Source: Dactylosporangium sucinum (GTDB taxonomy: Bacteria; Actinomycetota; Actinomycetes; Mycobacteriales; Micromonosporaceae). Taken from it: a DNA stretch of 64,000 nt. This document shows, in pieces, positions 1-6,898 of this stretch (position 1 is its first letter; every line of letters begins with the position of its first letter). Below the pieces are notes generated by a model. The model searched no databases. It was not told the DNA's origin and saw only the letters and a program-made list of their open reading frames with translations. A program made the position numbers and the translations under genes. The stretch covers positions 124,001-188,000 of the forward strand of contig NZ_BMPI01000005.1 of assembly GCF_014647515.1 (NCBI RefSeq). The letters run 5' to 3'.

Positions 1-474
1 CTGCTGCTGACCCGGGCCGACCTGGGCATCGCGGGCGTCGACACCAGCGCCTCGACGGTCCGGCTCGTGCACGAGGGCCGGACCGGGCCGCAGCCCCTGG
101 GCTCGTACGTCGAGTCGGACGGCACGATCGCCTGGCTCGACCTGCTCGCCGAGCTGCTGCCGGCCCTGGACAACGGCGGCGTGCTCCTGGTCGACGACCT
201 CGACGCCATCCTGCACCCCGGCCTGGCGGCCGAGGCGCTGCGCCTGCTCCGCGATCGGGACCTGAACCAGGCCCGCGCGCAGCTCGTGTTCACGGCCCGC
301 GCAATACCGCCCGCCAGCGAGGGGGCGGAGGTGCTGGAGCCGTCGCAGTGCTGGTTCACGGTCAAGGGCCCGGACGGGGCGACGTCGTTCGTGCGCTCCG
401 CGGGCCCGCCGGGGCTGAGCCCGGGGGAGCTGGCCCGAGAGTTGTGGCTGGCCAAGCACCGCCCGGCGCGGTGA
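1..474 (+). CDS. C-terminal part of an AAA-type ATP-binding protein
   Basis: The frame is open from the first base, so only the last 157 residues are present. A hydrophobic strand ending in LLVDDLD, followed by ILHP, looks like the Walker B/D-loop and conserved histidine of RecF/AbiEii-like or OLD-like AAA ATPases. A later QLVFTAR strand matches the usual sensor strand of that fold. The Walker A motif must lie upstream of the window, so the subfamily cannot be told. The protein ends in LWLAKHRPAR; part of the DNA for this tail is duplicated just before the next gene. The family call is moderate; no specific role is claimed. Confidence 0.55.
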   Translation: MLLTRADLGIAGVDTSASTVRLVHEGRTGPQPLGSYVESDGTIAWLDLLAELLPALDNGGVLLVDDLDAILHPGLAAEALRLLRDRDLNQARAQLVFTARAIPPASEGAEVLEPSQCWFTVKGPDGATSFVRSAGPPGLSPGELARELWLAKHRPAR

Positions 475-615
475 TGGCCGGCTGCGCCGGCCGCTGTGTT
501 GCTCCGCTGTTTCCCGCCCTCCGCTCTCCCCGTCTCTCTGATTCCGCTTTTCCCGGTTCCCCACGCTTTTCGGCTTTCCGTGGACCTTGGCGCGGCGGCT
601 TGTGGCTGGCCAAGC
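442..615. repeat. 16-bp direct repeat TTGTGGCTGGCCAAGC
   Basis: The 16-mer occurs at 442-457, inside the end of the ATPase gene, and again at 600-615, just before the PfkB start. The second copy would read LWLAKR then a stop, mimicking the end of the upstream gene. It looks like a small duplicated 3' fragment. Confidence 0.6.
476..492 (+). terminator. Short GC hairpin after the ATPase gene
   Basis: GGCCGGC, a 3-nt loop and GCCGGCC form a perfect 7-bp stem two bases after the stop codon. The following 70 bases are pyrimidine-rich but have no long T run. Probably a terminator without a U-tract. Confidence 0.4.
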
Positions 616-630
616 GGTGACCGGCACCGT

Positions 631-636
631 GATACT
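631..636 (+). promoter_or_regulatory. -10-like hexamer GATACT, leaderless PfkB start
   Basis: GATACT lies 6 bases before the GTG at 643, with no Shine-Dalgarno between them. This is the same arrangement as at many other starts in the window. Confidence 0.35.
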
Positions 637-642
637 GGCCCG

Positions 643-1560
643 GTGACGGGTTACGCGGTGGTGCTCGGTGAGGCGTTGGTCGATCTGCTCGAGGAGCCGT
701 CGGGAGACTCGGTGATCTACCGCCCCGCGGTGGGCGGCGCCCCGTTCAACGTCGCGGTCGGCATCGCCCGCCTGGGTGCCCCGGCCCGGTTCCTCGGCTC
801 CTTCGGCGACGACCCGTGGGGCGCCCGCCTGCTGGCCTACCTCTCCTCGGTCGGCGTGGGCACGGCGGCCGCGGTGACGGTCCCGGGCGTCGCGACCACG
901 CTGGCGGTGACGACGTTCGAGGGCCACGAGCCCTCGTTCCGCTTCTACGGCGACTCGTACGCCCGCTACGACGCGCCCGACATCGACACCGATCTCATCG
1001 CGGGTGCCGGCCTCCTGTACTGCGGCTCGATGGCCCTCCTCTCCCCACCGGTCCTGGCCGCGGCCCGCCGGGCCTGGTCGGTGCCGGGCCCCGTCCGCGT
1101 CTTCGACCCGAACGTCCGCCCGATCGTGGGCCTGAACCCGGACGTGGTGGCCGAGTTCGCCACCACGGCCGACCTGGTGAAGCTCTCGTCGGCCGATGCG
1201 CTGGCCCTGTGGGGCGAGTCTCCGGAGTCGGCCGCCGGCCGCCTGCTGGACCTGGGCGCCGGCGCGGTCGTGGTGACGATCGGCAGCGCGGGCGCCCTGG
1301 TGGCATCGACCGCCGGCACGGTACGCGTCCCGCCCGCCCGCATCACCCCGGTCGACGCGACCGGCGCCGGCGACGCCACGATGGCGGGGCTGTCCTGGGG
1401 CATCCTGACCCAGGGCCTGCCGGCCGACCTGGGCAGCTGGGCGGTACTCACCCGGGTCGCCGTCCACGTGGCCGGCCTGGTCTGCGAGTCCCGCGGCGGC
1501 GCCGTCTCGATGCCGACGCTGCCCGATCTCCGCGCCCGCTTCGTAGACCTGGCCGTGTAG
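643..1560 (+). CDS. PfkB-family carbohydrate kinase (fructokinase-like)
   Basis: ATP-dependent sugar kinase of the ribokinase/PfkB fold, 305 aa, the usual family length. The N-terminus has the substrate-side glycine motif GGAPFNVAVGIARLG. The C-terminal PfkB signature is DATGAGD at residues 238-244, with D244 the expected catalytic base. The GTG at 643 is preferred because the protein then begins at the first beta strand (GYAVVLGEALVDLL); upstream codons in the open frame read low-complexity sequence. The product probably acts in the cytosol on fructose or a related hexose or pentose. The exact sugar cannot be read from the sequence and no transporter is adjacent. Confidence 0.85.
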   Translation: MTGYAVVLGEALVDLLEEPSGDSVIYRPAVGGAPFNVAVGIARLGAPARFLGSFGDDPWGARLLAYLSSVGVGTAAAVTVPGVATTLAVTTFEGHEPSFRFYGDSYARYDAPDIDTDLIAGAGLLYCGSMALLSPPVLAAARRAWSVPGPVRVFDPNVRPIVGLNPDVVAEFATTADLVKLSSADALALWGESPESAAGRLLDLGAGAVVVTIGSAGALVASTAGTVRVPPARITPVDATGAGDATMAGLSWGILTQGLPADLGSWAVLTRVAVHVAGLVCESRGGAVSMPTLPDLRARFVDLAV

Positions 1561-1575
1561 CCGCGTCGCTTGCCC

Positions 1576-1649
1576 CGCTCTCCTCGCTGCTGGGTCCCGC
1601 CTCGGACCGGACCGCTCTCCTTTCTGCTGGGTCCCGCCTCGGGCCGGAC
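1576..1649. repeat. 37-bp tandem repeat, two copies
   Basis: Units 1576-1612 and 1613-1649 differ at only three positions and share CTGCTGGGTCCCGCCTCGG. They fill most of the gap between the PfkB gene and the next gene. No coding role seen. Confidence 0.7.
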
Positions 1650-1675
1650 CACTCGCCGAGGTGGAGTCCCGTTCG

Positions 1676-1681
1676 TAAACT
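1676..1681 (+). promoter_or_regulatory. -10 hexamer TAAACT, 7 nt from GTG start
   Basis: TAAACT (TAnnnT class) sits exactly 7 bases before the GTG at 1689, placing the likely transcription start at or next to the start codon. No ribosome site is present. Confidence 0.45.
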
Positions 1682-1688
1682 GGCTGGT

Positions 1689-2420
1689 GTGACCCCGGGC
1701 CAGCTCGACCGCCACCTGTTGACGAGCAAGCTGACGGCCGCAGCCATTGCCCTGGTCCTCGTCGCCCTCCGGGTGACGTACGAGTTCGCCGTCACCCCGC
1801 AGAACACCCCGCTCTGGCTGGCGATAGCCCTCCTCCTGGCCCCGATCGTCATCCTGGCCGCCGCCTTCATCGCCTTCGGCATAGCGTTCCGGTCGGTGGC
1901 GCACCCGCTGGCCCTCCGGATCCGGGAGAACGCCTTCGTGGCCCCCGGCTCCCCGGTCTGGCAGGGCCGGATGGCCATGGGCTGGGCGCTGCTGGGCACC
2001 CTGTTCCTGGAGAGCGACCCGGCCCTGCCGCTGGGCGTGCGCATCGCCATCAACGCGGTCGCCGCCCTGATCATCGCCGCGGCCGCCGTCCCCCTCCTGC
2101 GCGGCCCGCGCATCATCGTCAGCCCGTCAGGCCTGACCATCCGCGCCGGCGGCCGCCGCAAGGTGACGTGGGACGAACTGGTCCGAGTCCCGGCGGCCCC
2201 GCTCCCGCTGACCGTGCGCTCCCCGAAGCTCGCCCTCAGCATCCGCCGCCCCGGCCACCCGGACCCCGGCTGGCTCCTGATCCCGCTCGAACTCCTGGCC
2301 GTCGAGCCGGTCTTCCTGGGCACGGTCGTCGAGCACTACGTCGAACACCCGGCCAACCGCCCGGCCATCGGCACCCCGGAGGAGTACACCCGAGTCACCG
2401 GCCAGCCCACCACTCCCTGA
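1689..2420 (+). CDS. Membrane protein with C-terminal PH-like region
   Basis: 243 aa, not recognised as a named family. Three or four hydrophobic segments lie in the first 140 residues: about 14-30, 38-63, 97-108 and 118-137. A soluble part follows, starting GPRIIVSPSGLTI and containing TWDELVRVP. That pattern (a strand with S-x-x-G-L followed by W-x-E-L) resembles bacterial PH-like membrane-associated domains such as those of YcxB-like proteins. The start is set by the GTG 7 nt after a TAAACT hexamer; the same frame is open far upstream, but there it is antisense-type shadow sequence. Function unknown. Confidence 0.7.
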   Translation: MTPGQLDRHLLTSKLTAAAIALVLVALRVTYEFAVTPQNTPLWLAIALLLAPIVILAAAFIAFGIAFRSVAHPLALRIRENAFVAPGSPVWQGRMAMGWALLGTLFLESDPALPLGVRIAINAVAALIIAAAAVPLLRGPRIIVSPSGLTIRAGGRRKVTWDELVRVPAAPLPLTVRSPKLALSIRRPGHPDPGWLLIPLELLAVEPVFLGTVVEHYVEHPANRPAIGTPEEYTRVTGQPTTP

Positions 2421-2431
2421 CCGCCGGACTC

Positions 2432-2468
2432 GTGCCGCGCGCCGCCGGTTGCCGGCACCGCGCGGCAC
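2432..2468. terminator. Bidirectional hairpin between convergent genes
   Basis: GTGCCGCGCG (2432-2441) and CGCGCGGCAC (2459-2468) form a perfect 10-bp stem with a 17-nt loop that itself holds CCGG/CCGG pairing. It lies 11 bases after one stop and 37 bases from the facing stop, with no U-tract. Confidence 0.5.
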
Positions 2469-2505
2469 CTCCTCGTGTGCGCGTTGAACCCCGGTCAGGA
2501 CACGG

Positions 2506-2985
2506 CTACAGCCAGAACGTGTCGTGCTCCAACATGAACGCGGCGCGCTCCTCGTCGGTCAGCTTGCCCAGGTCGGGCAGCCCTTCGAAGTACGCCTCCC
2601 GCGGTGCCCCGGGCGCGAAGTGCAACAACATCGAGGCCGGCTCGCCGGACTCGTTCCGGAAGCCATGCACCCCACCCTCCGGAACGTGCACGAAGTCGCC
2701 GGGCACCGTGTCGATCCACCGCTCGCCGTCGTAGATCCGGATCGTCCCACGCAGGATGTAGAACGACTCCGAGATCGACCGGTGGAAGTGCGGTTCGGGC
2801 CCGCTCGGCTGCGGTCCCATCTCCCAGCGGTACAACCCGAACTGCCCGTGTGTCGTGGCCCCGGTCGCCAGGTAGTGCACCGTGTTGCCGTTGGCATAGG
2901 TCCACTCGGGCGGCGCGTCGGCCGGTCGGTAGGTGGCGCTCTGTTCCCCGGACTCCCCGAGATACCGGGGTGGCGGATAGGACAT
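2506..2985 (-). CDS. Cupin-domain protein
   Basis: Small single-domain cupin of 159 aa. Metal-binding residues of cupin motif 1 are visible as H66, H68 and E73 (EPHFHRSISE), and H107 of motif 2 follows in HVPEGGVHGF. Such proteins are dioxygenases, isomerases or sensors; the substrate cannot be assigned. The ATG is four bases after the metE stop, so the gene is probably co-transcribed with metE. TATTGT six bases upstream of the ATG could also be a leaderless promoter, but it lies inside the metE end. The C-terminal EERAAFMLEHDTFWL tail has no known motif. Confidence 0.8.
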   Translation of the reverse strand: MSYPPPRYLGESGEQSATYRPADAPPEWTYANGNTVHYLATGATTHGQFGLYRWEMGPQPSGPEPHFHRSISESFYILRGTIRIYDGERWIDTVPGDFVHVPEGGVHGFRNESGEPASMLLHFAPGAPREAYFEGLPDLGKLTDEERAAFMLEHDTFWL

Positions 2986-2989
2986 ACGC

Positions 2990-5197
2990 TCACAATACGC
3001 TCCGAACCTTCCGGGCCGCGGCCACGACGTTGGCCAGCGCCGCCTCCACCTGCTCGTACGTCCGCGTCTTCAGCCCGCAGTCCGGGTTCACCCACAGCCG
3101 CTCGGCCGGCACGTGCCGCAGCGCGTTCCGCAGTCGCGCCGTCACCTCGGCGACGTCCGGGATGCGCGGCGAGTGGATGTCGTACACCCCCGGCCCGAGC
3201 CCTCGCCCGAACCCCTGCACCGCCGTCCCCGACCGCGCCGACTCGATGCTCGTGACGTCGGCGTCGAGCGCGTCGATCGCCGCCAGCACCTCGTCGGCGT
3301 TGCTGTAGCACAGATGCGTGTGGATCTGCGTCGCGTCGCCGGCGCCCCCGGTCGCCCACCGGTACGCCGCCACGGCCCACTCCAGGTAGCCCGCCTGCTC
3401 CTCCCGCCGCAGCGGCAGCAGCTCCCGCAACGCCGGCTCGTCGACCTGGATCACCCGGATGCCGGCGGCTTCGAGGTCCTGCACCTCGGCGCGCACCGCC
3501 TCGGCGACCTGCATCGTCACGTCCCGCAGCGGCAGGTCGTCGCGCACGAAGCTCCAGGCCACGATCGTCACCGGCCCGGTCAGCATGCCCTTGACGGGCT
3601 TGTCGGTGAGCGACTGCGCATACCGCGCCCACCGCACCGTGATCGGCGCGCTCCGCCGGACGTCGCCGTGCAGGATCGGCGGCCGCGTGCACCGCGACCC
3701 GTACGACTGCACCCACCCGTTGCGCGTCACCGCGAACCCGTCGAGGTGCTCCGCGAAGTACTGCACCATGTCGTTGCGCTCCGGCTCGCCGTGCACGAGC
3801 ACGTCGATCCCGAGCCGCTCCTGCACCTCGACGACCCGCCGGATCTCCGCCCGCACCAGCTCCTCGTACTCCGCCTCGCCCCGCGCCCCGGCCGCCACCT
3901 CCCGCCGCGCCGCCCGCAGCGCCCCCGTCTGCGGGAACGAGCCGATGGTCGTCACCGGCAGGACCGGCAGTCCCAGGTCGCGCTGCGCCAACGCCCTGAC
4001 CTCGTACGGACTCCGCTCCGCGCGCCCGTTCCGCTCCGTAGGCACCCCGCCTTCCCGGCGGTTGAGCAGCTCGACCCGCAGCTCGTGCACGCCCGGCGAG
4101 CCCCCCACCGCCGCGGCGACCGGAACCGGCCCCGGCTTCGGCCCGAGCCGCGCCAGCTCGACCACCTCCGCGACCTTCTCCTCCGCGAACGCCAGCCGCC
4201 CCGGCAGCACGTCCTCCCCTCGCAGCGAGTACGGCACGTGCAGCAGCGAGCACGACGTGCTCACGCTGGTGGCGTTCGCCCCGGCGAGCAGCGCCCGCGC
4301 CGAGTCCGCGTCGGTGCGCCACACCTCGCGCCCGGACACGACCCCGCCGACGACCGTCTTGCCCCGCAGGAGGTCGACGTTCGCCGGCACCCCGTGCGTC
4401 AGGTCCAGCGCGACCGCCTCGACGGCCGTGACCGCGAGCGCCGGCAGCGCGTCGGCGATGTCCCCGAAGTACGACGCCACCAGCAGCCGCGGCCGCCGCC
4501 CGTGCCCCGCCAGCCTCCGGTACGCATGCCGGACCGCCGGCGACCCACCGTCGGTGACCAGCACCGGCTCGTCCAGCTGCACCCAGGCGACCCCCTCGTC
4601 GGCGAGCGCGGTCAGCAGCCGCACGTACACGTCGAGCAGGTCGTCCAGCCGGTCGATCGGCGCGAACCCGGCGGGCGAGCCGGGCGCCGCCTGCGCCAGC
4701 CGCAGGAACGTCACCGGTCCCACGACAACCGGCCGGGTCTCGTACCCCAGCTCGCGCGCCTCCCGCACCTCGCCCAGTGGCTTGTCGGCCACCAGCCGGA
4801 ACCGCGTCCTCGGCCCGATCTCCGGCACGAGGTAGTGGTAGTTGGTGTCGAACCACTTCGTCATCCGCAGCGGCGCGACCCCGTCGGCCCCACGCGCCAT
4901 CGCGAAGTACGGCTCGGAGCGCTCCCGGAAGCGGTCCGGCACCGCGTCGACGAGCACCGCGGTGTCGAGCACCTGGTCGTACTCCGAGAACGTGTTCGAC
5001 GGCAGCCCGTCCAGCCCGAGCTGCGCCAGCCGATGCCAGGTGTCCGCGCGCAGCGCCCGCCCGACGCGGTCGAGCCCGGCGCGGTCGATCCGGCCGTCCC
5101 AGTACCCCTCCAGCGCGTGCTTCAGCTCACGATCGGGCCCGACGCGCGGGTAGCCGAGGACGGTCGAAGCAGGAAAGTCATCAGTCACGCAGCGCAT
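2990..5197 (-). CDS. metE: Cobalamin-independent methionine synthase
   Basis: Transfers the methyl group of 5-methyltetrahydropteroyl-tri-L-glutamate to homocysteine, the last step of methionine synthesis, in the cytosol. 735 aa, near the family length of about 750. The N-terminal half opens with LGYPRVGPDRELKHALE. The C-terminal half carries the zinc site: HTHLCYSNADEV (His and Cys ligands), the Glu in TSIESARSG and the Cys in WVNPDCGLKTR. The start is ATG 5197 (MRCVTDDF) with AGGAGG at 5211-5216, 13 bases upstream; GTG 5188 is an alternative. A LysR-type gene is divergent across a gap of about 75 bp, recalling the enterobacterial metR-metE arrangement. A cupin gene follows in the same direction. 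Confidence 0.95.
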   Translation of the reverse strand: MRCVTDDFPASTVLGYPRVGPDRELKHALEGYWDGRIDRAGLDRVGRALRADTWHRLAQLGLDGLPSNTFSEYDQVLDTAVLVDAVPDRFRERSEPYFAMARGADGVAPLRMTKWFDTNYHYLVPEIGPRTRFRLVADKPLGEVREARELGYETRPVVVGPVTFLRLAQAAPGSPAGFAPIDRLDDLLDVYVRLLTALADEGVAWVQLDEPVLVTDGGSPAVRHAYRRLAGHGRRPRLLVASYFGDIADALPALAVTAVEAVALDLTHGVPANVDLLRGKTVVGGVVSGREVWRTDADSARALLAGANATSVSTSCSLLHVPYSLRGEDVLPGRLAFAEEKVAEVVELARLGPKPGPVPVAAAVGGSPGVHELRVELLNRREGGVPTERNGRAERSPYEVRALAQRDLGLPVLPVTTIGSFPQTGALRAARREVAAGARGEAEYEELVRAEIRRVVEVQERLGIDVLVHGEPERNDMVQYFAEHLDGFAVTRNGWVQSYGSRCTRPPILHGDVRRSAPITVRWARYAQSLTDKPVKGMLTGPVTIVAWSFVRDDLPLRDVTMQVAEAVRAEVQDLEAAGIRVIQVDEPALRELLPLRREEQAGYLEWAVAAYRWATGGAGDATQIHTHLCYSNADEVLAAIDALDADVTSIESARSGTAVQGFGRGLGPGVYDIHSPRIPDVAEVTARLRNALRHVPAERLWVNPDCGLKTRTYEQVEAALANVVAAARKVRSVL

Positions 5198-5219
5198 CCT
5201 GGGTGTCGCACCTCCTCCC

Positions 5220-5267
5220 GTGCCCGATCGATAAGCGGCACCAATAGCCGCCGTCGTGCCCGATACT
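5220..5267. promoter_or_regulatory. metE/LysR divergent control region
   Basis: The gap contains a 9-bp direct repeat GTGCCCGAT at 5220-5228 and 5256-5264. Between them is the dyad GCGGC-ACCAATA-GCCGC (5235-5251), the size and place expected of a LysR operator. GATACT (5262-5267) is 6 bases before the LysR ATG. The gap is too short for a B12 riboswitch. Confidence 0.4.
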
Positions 5268-5273
5268 CGGCTG

Positions 5274-6152
5274 ATGGTCGACGCCCCGCCGCTGCGCGAC
5301 ATCGCGTGCTTCGCGCTGGTCGCCCGCCACCGCTCGTTCTCCCGGGCGGCGGCCGGGCTGGGCATGTCCCAGCCGGCGGTCAGCCAGGCGGTGGCCCGCC
5401 TGGAGCGCACGCTTGGCCTTCGGCTCTTCGACCGCACCAGCCGCGACGTCCAGCTCACCGACGCCGGCCGTGCCCTGCTGCAGCACGCCGAGGCCGTGCT
5501 CGACCAGGCCGCCGCGTTCACGGCCGAGGCCGCCCGTCTCGCGGTGCCGTCCACGCCGGGCATTCGGCTCGCTTATGCCCCGCTGGTCGGTGGCTTCGCC
5601 GCGCGGGTCGCCCGCCGCCTGGCGGCCCGGAAGCCGCCGGTCGACGTCGAGCTCCGCCCGGCCGGCTGGCAGGCGGCCACCCACGAGCTGACCCACGGCC
5701 TGTCCTCGGCTGCATTGATGAACACCCCGTTCCCCGCTGGTTGCGCGAGCTCCGCCCGCTTCCACGTCCCACTGACCCACCTGGCCGTGCCGTCCGCCGA
5801 CCCGCTGTCCTCCGCGGCCCGCGTCTCGCTCGCCCAGGTGCCGAGCCTGCTGCTGCCCCGCGGCCTCCGCCCCGTCCTGACCGGTTCTCCGACGACGGCC
5901 TGCGGGCCGCTGCGGCTGGCGCCGGAGGCGGTCGACGACCCCCTGGCGGCGATCGACCTGGTGGCGGCCGGGCGCGGCGCCCTGCCGGTGGCGCAACTGG
6001 TCGTCGACACCGTCCGGCGCCCAGATGTCCGATTCGTGCCGCTGGTCGACACCGGCCTGCGCCTGACGTTCGGACTGGTGTGGCCGCCCGAGCGACCGAG
6101 CGAGGACCTGATGGCGCTGGTCCAGGCCACGCAGGAGGTGCTGCGGCGCTAG
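5274..6152 (+). CDS. LysR-family regulator, probable controller of metE
   Basis: 292 aa LTTR. The winged helix-turn-helix is within residues 1-65 (AAGLGMSQPAVSQAVARLE, then LGLRLFDRTSRDVQLTDAG). A periplasmic-binding-like effector domain follows. The ATG at 5274 is chosen over the in-frame GTG at 5256 because the latter overlaps the direct repeat and the -10-like GATACT. Divergent pairing with metE suggests it senses homocysteine or methionine as MetR does; this is inference from position only. The effector domain is otherwise undistinguished. Confidence 0.85.
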   Translation: MVDAPPLRDIACFALVARHRSFSRAAAGLGMSQPAVSQAVARLERTLGLRLFDRTSRDVQLTDAGRALLQHAEAVLDQAAAFTAEAARLAVPSTPGIRLAYAPLVGGFAARVARRLAARKPPVDVELRPAGWQAATHELTHGLSSAALMNTPFPAGCASSARFHVPLTHLAVPSADPLSSAARVSLAQVPSLLLPRGLRPVLTGSPTTACGPLRLAPEAVDDPLAAIDLVAAGRGALPVAQLVVDTVRRPDVRFVPLVDTGLRLTFGLVWPPERPSEDLMALVQATQEVLRR

Positions 6153-6235
6153 CGCGGCGGCCCGTGACGGTTGCTTCCCGCGCCGGTCGCGGCGCCGTGG
6201 CGGTGGAAGCGTGGTGTCCTCGCGCGCACGCCAGG

Positions 6236-6241
6236 TAAGGT
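6236..6241 (+). promoter_or_regulatory. -10 hexamer TAAGGT upstream of trmB
   Basis: TAAGGT ends 9 bases before the GTG start at 6251; no Shine-Dalgarno is present, so the transcript would be leaderless or nearly so. Confidence 0.35.
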
Positions 6242-6250
6242 TGTTCACCC

Positions 6251-6898
6251 GTGACTACCGTCGAGCGCCCCCGCAAGCCCATCCGGACATACCACCCGCG
6301 CCGGGGGCGGCTCAGTGGTCGGCACTTCGACGCGCTCCACCGCCTGGCCGACGCGTTCGCGTTCGCCCCCGGCGACCCCGTCGACGTCCTGGAGATCGGC
6401 TCCGGCATGGGAGAGGCGACGGTCGAAATGGCCGCGGCCGATCCCGCCCGCCGATACCTGGCCGTCGAGATCCACACGCCCGGGGTCGCCAACCTGCTCT
6501 CGCTCATCGAGCAGCACGGCCTGACCAACCTGCGGGTCGTCAGCGTCGACGCGCTCGAACTGCTGCGCACCGACATCCCTCTCGAAAGTCTCGACGCCGT
6601 GCATGTGTTCTTCCCCGACCCGTGGCCGAAGGCCAGGCACCACAAGCGCCGCCTGATCCAGCCGGGCCACGTGGCGCTCCTCCGTGACCGGCTCCGCCCG
6701 GGCGGCGTGCTGCACTGCGCGACCGACGACGCCGGGTACGCCGAGGCGATGCTGGAGACGCTGACCGCCGACCCGCGGCTGCGCAACCTCCACGACGGCT
6801 TCGCACCGCGCCCGCCCCACCGCCCGCTCACGAAGTTCGAGCAGCGCGCCATCCGCGACGGCCGTCCGTCGTTCGACCTGATGTACGTGAAGTCGTGA
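6251..6898 (+). CDS. trmB: tRNA (guanine-N7)-methyltransferase
   Basis: Methylates N7 of G46 in the variable loop of tRNA using S-adenosylmethionine. 215 aa, normal length. The SAM motif is VLEIGSGMGEAT (about residues 46-57). The family hallmark FFPDPWPKARHHKRRL, carrying the catalytic Asp and tRNA-contacting basic residues, is near residues 119-134. The C-terminal LTKFEQRAI is also typical. The stop overlaps the start of the helicase gene by 4 bp, so the two are translationally coupled. Confidence 0.93.
   Translation: MTTVERPRKPIRTYHPRRGRLSGRHFDALHRLADAFAFAPGDPVDVLEIGSGMGEATVEMAAADPARRYLAVEIHTPGVANLLSLIEQHGLTNLRVVSVDALELLRTDIPLESLDAVHVFFPDPWPKARHHKRRLIQPGHVALLRDRLRPGGVLHCATDDAGYAEAMLETLTADPRLRNLHDGFAPRPPHRPLTKFEQRAIRDGRPSFDLMYVKS

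Noticed and set aside
5188-5273. Possible B12 riboswitch upstream of metE
   Set aside because: The gap to the LysR gene is only about 75 bp, far too short for a cobalamin riboswitch, and no B12 box was seen.
3113-6238. Long open frame (1041 codons) on the plus strand across metE and the LysR gene
   Set aside because: It is antisense to metE, rich in Arg, Pro and His with no domain, and explained by the strong third-position GC bias.
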